Positions 60,801-64,000 of a stretch of DNA of 64,000 nucleotides are shown here, one piece after another. The position numbers were made by a program, and so were the translations under genes. The notes beneath the pieces are model-generated. The model worked only from the letters and a program-made list of their open reading frames with translations. It was not told where the DNA came from and made no database searches. Position 1 is the first letter of the stretch. Each line of letters starts with the position of its first letter. The DNA lies in NCBI GenBank assembly GCA_033002965.1, contig JAURVB010001915.1:1-64000 (forward strand), written 5' to 3'. This stretch comes from Piper betle. Taxonomy: Eukaryota > Streptophyta > Magnoliopsida > Piperales > Piperaceae.

Positions 60801-63800
60801 CAAAAAATACCCTTCATAAATCCTTCATACTAAAAAGCCTTCCCTTCTATGATAACCTTCTTTACTAAGAAAACCTTTCTCTACTAGGCAACAAAACAAA
60901 CCCCAAAACATAAACTTTTACTCTTTAAATGTCACTATGCCAAAGGACGAACTAACTTGGAAAAACTCGAGGATTGAATCGACTCAAAGCAAACTCATTG
61001 TAAAATAAATTTGGTTTGAAAGCTTGAGTAAAAAGATTGAATGGGATAGTTGCTTAATTAATCTATCCCGAGTTTGATGAAAATTGAACCAACTTGAAAA
61101 TCTTTAGTTGACCTTGTGATTGAGGTTAAACATGTAATAAGTTTAACAAAGAGTATTTCTGAAGGTTGTGGCTTGCAAGCTCTTTAAGAATTTCCAGTTT
61201 CTCAATCCTATATTAGTCCTGATGCAGTTGGCTTGTTGAGTTGATGCATGCATGTTGTGGTTACATTTTTCATGTTTTGATATTTTTCTTTTAAATTCTT
61301 TATTAGACACTCGCTGCGGCTAGAATGTTGACTCCATCTGTCCCTGTTGGTCAGACACATTGGGCTGATTCTGCATCCAATAATGCTTCACCTGCAACAC
61401 ATACTGATGCACAATTGAAGGCACTCAGTTCACATCCTTTTCTTATTACCTTTTTTTTTTGTTTCGTAGTTCTTTTATCACTGTTTGGACGCCTTGGTGG
61501 GTGCTAATGGAAGGAGCTTTGAAATACTTGTGAATGCATTTTAGAGCCTTGTATATTCCTCTACTCTTCCATCCAGAGTTATTTTATATATATATATATA
61601 TTTAAAAAAATATAAACAATAACCCACCCTTGATGGAAGAGTGGGCATTATATAAGGCACTATATGAAGATATAGTGTACGATTGTGTGGAATGGCGTAA
61701 TAGGATCCATGCTGCCGACCCCAACTCTGGATAAGGTCTAAGAAGAAGAAGAAGAAGAAGAAGAAGCGATATTTTGAATTTTTATGATTGTATGGATATG
61801 GCCATCAAAGCCAAGTTGTTTGAATCAGCCAAGTTCTTTACACATTATTATAATGGGAGTATCATCTATTTTTCTCTGGTGGATGTTAAGTAACTTTTTC
61901 AGGCCTATGTAGAATTATGTGAGAAAAGTGAATACCATATTGCAATTCAGACTTTGGCTGCTAAGATGTAAATCACTTATTTTAAGGTTATACTATATGT
62001 TGAATATTCAAGAGGCTGATAGAATGTAATGCTTAGTATGATCACTTCTAAGACCCTTCACAGGTTGGGTAGTACAATAATTACCACAGTATAAGGCTAA
62101 TATCTGGGTCAACTATGTTTGCTGGCAGAACCTTTAGAAAAGGTCAAGCTTTGATATAGACAAGGTTTTGAGCTGAATTAACTTATCTAGGCATATACTA
62201 TAATATATGTGTAATTTTAGAATTCCTCCTGATTGTTGCATTTCCTTGAAATGATTACAGCAAGAACTTGCAGCTATATTCAAGAAAATAGGCGACAAGC
62301 AAACCTGCAGCATTGGTTTATATGAGCTTTATTGCATCACGCAGCTTTACCCAAAGGTATGAACATTTTATACTTCTTTTTTACTCCTCACATATTCCTC
62401 TTTTTCTTGATTGTCTTGTGAATGCTTTTATTATGACGGGGGAAGGGAGTGTTTTGAATGGCATTAGTTTTCACCAAGATGGTGAGTACTTCAAGTTTTT
62501 ACTTGTTCCCTTCTATGGTTACAGGTAGATATATTTGGCCAACTCCAGAATGCTAGTGAGGCATTTAGAACATACATTAGGGATGGGCTAGCAGAAGTAA
62601 GTAGCATTATTCTCTCCCTTATTTCATATGGTATGATTGCATGTACAGTATGGTTTTGCTTGAATAGAATTCCATGTTTCCTCAGGTTGAGAAGAATGCA
62701 GCTGCTGGGAGAACACCTTCTAGCTTACCACTACCGACTCCACCTCCTGTAGTCTTACCTATTCCTTCTCCAAAACATGCACCTCTTTCTCCTATGCAGG
62801 ACAAGTCCTTCATGGATACAAAACCTGACACCTTTAATTCCAATGTCTTGTCTAAAGCATTTTCAGATGAGAGCAGCGGCTTTGCTGCTTCATTTAAAGG
62901 TTCAGGATTATATCAACAGGATATGAGACTGCAAGATCTGGAGTATGGTCAAGTTGAGAAGTACCCATCAGGTTAGTTTTTTCGCCCTTTCTTTCAGTTT
63001 GGGATAATTCTTGTAGGACCTTAATTTAAAATGCGTCATACATATGGAAACTTATTGGATATGCTGGTTGTCTTTTCTTGCTTTCTTCTAAATCATTTGT
63101 CCTTTAAATGTCTTCTGAACGCAATCCTTTTTTTGTGTTTTATGTTTATCTGGTTTGGTGATACAGAACAGACATTTATTTTGAGCCCTTTTAGAAGTAA
63201 AAGTCCTACATCTGGTAGTAGCCTGTGTTTTTGCTGCTACTTATGTGTAGCAGAGTTCTGTATGTACTTTAATCTCTTGTAGAAGTGGAAGTCTTGTATG
63301 AAGTGTTAGCCTAGGTGATGTCGATTCCAGTTGGAAATACTTGTTTGACAAGTCTTACAATAGTTCATGATTTTACTATAATAAAAAGCACAAAGTCCTG
63401 GGGTGACACGTGTAAAATTTTCTGGTCACTACCCTTGAGTTATCCTGTCATATGTTAGGATCACTATATAAAGCCATTTTTTTGGGTGCCTGTGGACTTT
63501 GTTTGGTACAAATATAGCACGTATGGTTTGACTCTGCTTCATATGGCTATTGTAAATAATTGTACATGGGATTGATGCAGTGAGTAGTGGAACACTAGAC
63601 GCTATCAGAGAGCGGATGAAGAGTATTCAAATTGCTGCTGCCACCGGGAGTACTGAAGCTGATATTGTACCCGTTCTCAGAAATGGAAGTTTGCCAATAT
63701 CTACACCATGTGATGCTATGCCCCTTGATGTGTATACTGATGATGCTGATCAGGCCCCAGTCCATGCAGCTGTTCTCCCTGTTGACGAGAAAGCTTTATC

Positions 63801-63858
63801 GGGGCTTCAGGCTAGGATGGAGAGGCTTAAAATGGGGTCCATTGACCAACGTTTTTAA
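26564..63858 (+). CDS. MOR1: MOR1/GEM1, XMAP215/ch-TOG family microtubule-associated protein (54 exons, frame broken as sequenced)
   Basis: This family adds tubulin to microtubule plus ends and is needed for cortical arrays, spindles and the phragmoplast. The ATG at 26564 opens MSEEERLLKEAKKLPW, the family N-terminus; TAA is at 63856-63858. Fifty-four exons add up to about 2,025 residues (Arabidopsis MOR1 is just under 2,000). Order: TOG1 (about 1-238), TOG2 (294-510), TOG3 (587-820), TOG4 (855-1076), TOG5 (1173-1396), then the C-terminal region. The tubulin-contact Trp of TOG T1 loops is seen at about W25, W298, W616 and W868. Introns are GT-AG except 20 and 50. Nine single-base losses in homopolymers (exons 2, 5, 25, 27, 29, 30 and three in 38) break the frame; the corrected frame has no stops. 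Sequencing error is likelier than a pseudogene. Exon coordinates are in the six following entries. Introns not listed separately are short and hold nothing recognised. Confidence 0.95.
27876..28637 (+). other. Intron 6 (762 bp), nothing recognised
   Basis: AT-rich intron with a GTACTT donor and ACAAG acceptor. It includes a minus-strand 68-codon frame (28323-28529) with no recognisable product. Confidence 0.65.
28638..33219 (+). CDS. MOR1: MOR1 exons 7-13: linker and TOG2 domain
   Basis: Exons are 28638-28717, 28855-28940, 29052-29165, 31815-31934, 32513-32615, 32935-33071 and 33154-33219. Exons 7-8 are the acidic linker ending DPVDILSPLDKSGFWDGV. Exons 9-13 encode TOG2: KATKWSDRREAVAELTKLAS (Trp about W298), ITDVNMNVAVEAIQAVGNLA, DVKMAVKNKVPLVRSLTLAW and CLNDGTPEVRDAAFSALAAI. 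The reading frame is unbroken across all seven exons and every intron is GT-AG. Intron 9 (29166-31814) holds a TRIM element. Confidence 0.95.
29166..31814 (+). other. Intron 9 (2.65 kb), host of a TRIM element
   Basis: The donor is GTTTGC and the acceptor TTGCAG, both clean. Apart from the TRIM at 30403-30715 the intron holds T-rich DNA. A minus-strand 62-codon frame (30028-30216) is open but unrecognised. No other element ends were found. Confidence 0.8.
30403..30715 (-). mobile_element. TRIM (terminal-repeat retrotransposon in miniature), complete
   Basis: Two direct repeats of about 80 bp flank 153 bp: 30403-30483 and 30637-30715. Both end TTTAACA on the + strand and share blocks such as TAAATTTTA, ATGGTCTA, TTAGGAAAG and GAACCA. 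On the minus strand each LTR runs TGTTAAA to TTTACA or TTTATA. Directly inside the 5' LTR (30624-30636) the minus strand reads TGATAACAGAGCC, 11 of 13 bases like the usual plant primer site TGGTATCAGAGCC. Inside the 3' LTR it reads GAGCGGGAG, a polypurine tract. Flanks AACGT (30398-30402) and AATGT (30716-30720) fit a 5-bp target duplication with one transition. There is no coding capacity, as expected for a TRIM. Confidence 0.85.
31935..32512 (+). other. Intron 10 with microsatellites and a perfect hairpin
   Basis: A CA run (32129-32150) and a compound TA/TG/TATG/GCAT run (32425-32482) flank a segment with short imperfect repeats. TCGGGATTCA (32209-32218), a CTTTC loop, and TGAATCCCGA (32224-32233) form a perfect 10-bp stem. 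No gene or mobile element ends are recognised. Confidence 0.75.
33912..34694. mobile_element. MULE-like non-autonomous insertion with a G-rich core
   Basis: The same 10 bases, GTCACACCCA, stand at 33902-33911 and 34695-34704, fitting the 9-bp (8-10) target duplications of Mutator-like elements. The first 120 bases and the last 110 are rich in ACCGATTC/GAATCGG words in opposite orientation, forming loose terminal inverted repeats. The core (about 34035-34383) is extremely G-rich on the + strand and opens long Gly/Arg-rich frames that are not genes. The next 180 bases match the family-1 LTR part at 8310-8490. The MULE assignment is inferred from duplication length; a hAT-type element (8 bp) cannot be excluded. 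Confidence 0.6.
37530..39222 (+). mobile_element. Short non-autonomous LTR retrotransposon with intact target duplication
   Basis: LTRs at 37530-37868 and 38814-39222 share GGCAACCTA.TGGTGCAAC, GGTCTATAAATATGTA (TATA box), CAATACAAGAAGACCTTGAG and GACTCATTGTGAGCCAAAG. The element is flanked by a perfect CAAGG at 37525-37529 and 39223-39227. CGGGAGTT before the 3' LTR is a short purine tract. The 945-bp interior has a 59-codon frame starting MDSEGIDGIPKYARQW (37979-38158), possibly a gag start, and an 80-codon frame (38319-38561), but no protease, RT or integrase. No clear primer site was found after the first LTR. Confidence 0.75.
39633..45437 (+). CDS. MOR1: MOR1 exons 14-24: linker and TOG3 domain
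   Basis: Exons are 39633-39750, 39857-39897, 40010-40084, 40641-40745, 40861-40966, 41404-41516, 44506-44593, 44710-44810, 44918-45025, 45171-45276 and 45358-45437. Exon 14 ends TOG2 (SVGMRPLERSLEKLDDVRKK). Exons 15-17 are a Lys/Gly/Ser-rich linker, least like other plant copies. Exons 18-24 encode TOG3 with SGVWKERLAA (about W616), LCVVPGWGEKNVQ, VADIKTRNQAMKCLTAFAEA and YKIMKEHKNPKVLSEGLSWM. The frame is intact. Intron 20 has a GC donor at 44594. Confidence 0.95.
40085..40640 (+). other. Intron 16 with GATAT-rich repeat DNA
   Basis: Positions about 40130-40610 carry many GATAT/ATATC words in both orientations (TTGGATATTGG, GAGATATATCTGAG, CTGATATTTCGCC), suggesting an old inverted-repeat element, but no clear ends or target duplication were found. 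Confidence 0.4.
42331..42606 (-). mobile_element. Copia-like 3' LTR, minus strand
   Basis: The segment begins TGTTGAAAGT and ends CCTTTCAACA, so the LTR ends themselves are inverted (TGTTGAAAG / CTTTCAACA). On the minus strand the bases just before it read GAGAGCGAG, a polypurine tract, which marks it as the 3' LTR of a minus-strand element. No matching 5' LTR was found to the right. Confidence 0.6.
42841..43091. repeat. Tandem duplication, two units of about 125 bp
   Basis: Copy 1 is 42841-42965 and copy 2 is 42967-43091. Shared blocks are CCAAAAGGACACTAATT, GGGTAAAC, AGCACTAATCC, GAACACTCAAG and TGTGACAATAAGTGATGAAA. They differ at roughly one base in eight. Confidence 0.85.
43312..43790. 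repeat. Direct repeat, copies of about 280 and 200 bp
   Basis: Copy 1 (43312-43591) and copy 2 (43593-43790) share TCCAGTAGTAGGGTATTCGA, ATAAGCAGATGTGCAGGG, ACATAAGGCATGAACAACAA and ACCAAACAGTGGCTATTGC. Copy 1 holds about 85 extra bases (about 43400-43485) that copy 2 lacks. The minus strand gives the two similar short frames seen here; neither looks like a gene. Confidence 0.85.
44066..44260 (-). mobile_element. Copia-like 5' LTR end with primer site, minus strand
   Basis: On the minus strand TGGTATAGAGCAAG (about 44066-44079) is one base short of the usual TGGTATCAGAGC primer site. It is preceded by a region with a CTATAAATG TATA box (about 44130-44140), as in an LTR. This LTR does not match 42331-42606, so two different elements are mixed in this intron. 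Confidence 0.45.
44594..44709 (+). other. Intron 20, a GC-AG intron
   Basis: The exon ends TTAG and the intron starts GCAAGTG, matching the strong consensus of plant GC donors (AG|GCAAGT). The acceptor is CTATAG. The flanking coding sequence (CVVLCLLG | VSERVADIK) is conserved and in frame only with this donor. Confidence 0.85.
45438..46111 (+). other. Intron 24 (674 bp), nothing recognised
   Basis: T-rich intron with clean GT-AG ends. The three overlapping short + frames (45418-45652 and 45796-46023) are intron read-through, not genes. Confidence 0.65.
46112..51124 (+). CDS. MOR1: MOR1 exons 25-31: TOG4 domain, four frame breaks
   Basis: Exons are 46112-46257, 49972-50047, 50166-50289, 50385-50495, 50659-50810, 50882-50955 and 51043-51124. 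They encode SSEWK joined to LRLESIELVNKILEEAHKR (about W868), the TOG4 start, then GGIASAMGPAVEK and ILSCVLKCLGDNKKQMRDC. Single bases are missing at 46129-46132 (A run), 50281 (G doublet), 50723-50726 (T run) and 50902-50903 (A run). Adding one base at each point restores conserved sequence and a multiple-of-three length for each exon junction. Exon 31 is more diverged from other plant copies but open. Confidence 0.9.
46436..49048 (-). mobile_element. LTR retrotransposon, minus strand, internally deleted
   Basis: The LTRs are 46436-46842 and 48660-49048. Both start TG.AAAC on the + strand and end CCATCATCA, and share GGTTCACAT.GATTCCTAT, TGCAAGCTTGTATTT, TACATTGAATCATGA and AACTCTAAAAGGAAACAAA. 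The right LTR keeps a minus-strand TATA box (CTATAAATACAAG, about 48836-48849). Beside it TGGTTGTCAGAGG (48642-48654, minus) is a primer site, and beside the left LTR the minus strand reads GGAAGAGGGGAT, a polypurine tract. The 1.8-kb interior holds a GA-rich block and a possible gag start (MSEQLEEFKHS, minus, near 48330) but no pol. The flanks ATTGA and GAATT do not form a clear target duplication. Confidence 0.8.
47041..47100. repeat. GA-rich low-complexity tract
   Basis: Sixty bases of GAGAGA-type sequence lie inside the intron 25 element. They create the Ser/Leu-rich minus-strand frames at 46808-47154, which are not genes. Confidence 0.85.
50541..50630. repeat. TTA/TTG trinucleotide microsatellite in intron 28
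   Basis: About 30 trinucleotides, first TTA then mixed TTG and TTA, lie about 30 bases upstream of the exon 29 acceptor. They may act as an extended T-rich tract. Confidence 0.85.
51199..54011 (+). CDS. MOR1: MOR1 exons 32-40: linker and TOG5 domain, three frame breaks in exon 38
   Basis: Exons are 51199-51307, 51386-51488, 51559-51633, 51733-51828, 51904-52005, 52097-52198, 52300-52479, 52546-52657 and 53935-54011. Exons 32-34 are a basic linker with VSMEDVAIQSQPLFNVKDSN. Exons 35-40 encode TOG5: SSDFKKQVEGLELLQK (Phe at about 1192 where other TOGs carry Trp), LLRWFVLRFCESNTTCLLK and DVWKYVGKLSDVQKSMLDD. Exon 38 lacks a G next to 52320, a T in 52381-52384 and an A in 52411-52415. With these it would be 183 bases and open. 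Confidence 0.9.
52658..53934 (+). other. Intron 39 with a 150-bp tandem duplication
   Basis: Apart from the duplication at 53431-53734 the intron is T-rich and unremarkable. The donor GTATGT and acceptor TTGTAG are normal. Confidence 0.8.
53431..53734. repeat. Tandem duplication, two units of about 150 bp
   Basis: Copy 1 (53431-53577) and copy 2 (53584-53734) share GCATGGATCCTAATTTA, AGGCAAAGTGATAGGAAAAC, ACCAGCAGGACCAC and ATTAACATCAAGCTTAGCAC. Copy 1 reads GGCATTAAGC where copy 2 reads GAGCACATCAAGC. The unit has no terminal repeats of its own. Confidence 0.85.
54085..63858 (+). CDS. MOR1: MOR1 exons 41-54: C-terminal region
   Basis: Exons are 54085-54164, 54329-54394, 54457-54580, 54863-54985, 55078-55155, 55245-55403, 59672-59830, 59953-60050, 60153-60309, 61307-61420, 62261-62356, 62525-62596, 62686-62971 and 63581-63858. 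The frame is intact for all 14. Landmarks are VAKTFDFSLAGASSRSCKYV, ELLLWLLDERVPLMDDGSQL, RAGADDKPLRMVKTVLHELV, FKKIGDKQT, a Pro/Ser-rich stretch in exon 53, and LDAIRERMKSIQ plus EKALSGLQARMERLK near the end. Intron 50 begins with GC, not GT. In this family the region carries extra microtubule binding and partner contacts. Confidence 0.95.
55930..56480 (-). pseudogene. Ty3/gypsy chromovirus remnant: integrase C-terminus and chromodomain
   Basis: On the minus strand, in broken frames, the order is a GRP-type block (FGRPMIGEHQ, then LLLKSQLKEA) near 56350-56430, then NQKLAAQFYMPHQVL and a block ending YPQFFMS (about 56150-56260), matching the integrase C-terminus that normally reads QKLA.RFYGP and HPVFHVS. 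Next comes LVYWQGLLCKDTPWEGAP (about 55940-56005), matching the chromodomain pattern W.GL, then a TWE-type motif. Frameshifts and stops make it dead. To its left, about 55543-55553, the minus strand reads CCTATCAGAGC, a primer-site-like sequence, so an LTR may lie between. Confidence 0.7.
56581..57322. mobile_element. CTCGA-rich element with loose inverted ends (possibly hAT-like)
   Basis: The left 200 bases are full of ACTCGA/CTCGAG words and the right 100 carry the complement (GAGCTCGAA, GCCGAGTTTGAG, ACTCGCTCACTCGATTAAC). The left end GGCTGCCAATTGAGC and the reverse of the right end GGGTTGTTAATCGAG are similar. The flanks AAACCTAC (56573-56580) and AAACCCAA (57323-57330) agree at six of eight positions, so an 8-bp target duplication is possible but weak. 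There is no coding region. Confidence 0.4.
58732..59009 (+). pseudogene. LINE remnant (endonuclease-RT linker region)
   Basis: The end of the segment reads, in one frame, AYEDYYKLSLKDDNREIKEF, then SMLKRKKGND and a stop. Plant LINEs have at this place a block like AYDDLYK, a charged spacer, then IY.LAK.RE(R/K)K. The part before it (MIERGPWSFDG, about 58764-58800) would be the preceding linker. No endonuclease or RT core was found. The call rests on this one motif. Confidence 0.4.
60310..61306 (+). other. Intron 49 (1 kb), nothing recognised
   Basis: AT-rich sequence with normal GT-AG ends. A few GACTCAA/CTCGA words occur near 60960, but there are no element ends and no credible open frame. 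Confidence 0.6.
61421..62260 (+). other. Intron 50 with a GC donor and a GAA microsatellite
   Basis: The conserved residues QLK | QELAAIFKKIG place the donor at GCACTC (61421) and the acceptor after ATTACAG (62260). GC donors usually read GCAAGT, so this one is weak. A GAA run lies at 61741-61766 and a TA run near 61585-61600. Confidence 0.65.
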
Positions 63859-64000
63859 GCTTATTTTTGCGGCTTAACCGATGTATAGTTTGTTGTTTTG
63901 TGGGTTTGGGCTGGTCTGTGTTTGCCCTGGAGGGGCGTTGTAGATAACTTTGGTATGGAATGTGTTTCGAAGGAGACGTCATATGCAGTCAGTTCCAATT
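63859..64000 (+). other. 3' untranslated region of MOR1 (partial)
   Basis: T- and G-rich sequence follows the TAA stop to the window end, as in plant 3' UTRs. No canonical AATAAA is present in these 142 bases, so the poly(A) site is probably beyond the window. Confidence 0.6.

Noticed and set aside
26564..63858. MOR1 as a true pseudogene
   Set aside because: All nine breaks are single-base losses in runs, with no stop substitutions, insertions or splice-site loss across 54 exons. Sequencing error fits better, though it is not excluded.

Overview
The window is nuclear DNA from a seed plant, probably a flowering plant. The evidence is one very long, intron-rich gene for the plant microtubule polymerase MOR1/GEM1 (XMAP215/ch-TOG family), plus AT-rich flanking DNA full of decayed plant LTR retrotransposons. 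The species cannot be named from the sequence. No bacterial, organellar, CRISPR, rRNA or convincing tRNA feature was seen.

Positions 1-26.3 kb hold no gene I can support. They are made of at least two LTR families. Family 1 has large LTRs (about 2.6-3.2 kb, starting TGTAACACC and ending GGTTTTACA) and lies mostly on the + strand, with several copies or 3' parts placed head to tail (1724-4316, about 4560-6916, about 6920-8756, 12210-15390, 17942-18131) and one inverted piece near 21 kb. Family 2 has LTRs on the - strand with 5' ends at 11664 and 23647. Between LTR pieces is a decayed internal region with a possible gypsy RNase H trace and an 11-unit, 20-bp minisatellite (16991-17210).

From 26564 to 63858 (+) runs one gene of 54 exons, about 2,025 residues. 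It encodes five TOG (HEAT-repeat) domains and the plant-type C-terminal region. Exon order, phases and splice sites are preserved throughout, including a good GC-AG intron (intron 20). Nine single-base losses, all in mononucleotide runs or doublets, break the reading frame in exons 2, 5, 25, 27, 29, 30 and 38. The corrected frame shows no internal stops, so I favour long-read consensus errors over a true pseudogene, without being able to prove it.

The gene is 37 kb long because its introns took in transposons: a complete TRIM in intron 9; a MULE-like element with a very G-rich core and a complete short LTR element in intron 13; copia-like remnants in intron 19; a two-LTR element in intron 25; a tandem duplication in intron 39; and a chromovirus integrase/chromodomain remnant, a CTCGA-rich element and a LINE trace in intron 46. 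I did not find an undescribed biological system. The most checkable points are the nine indels, the TRIM and the intron 13 insertions.
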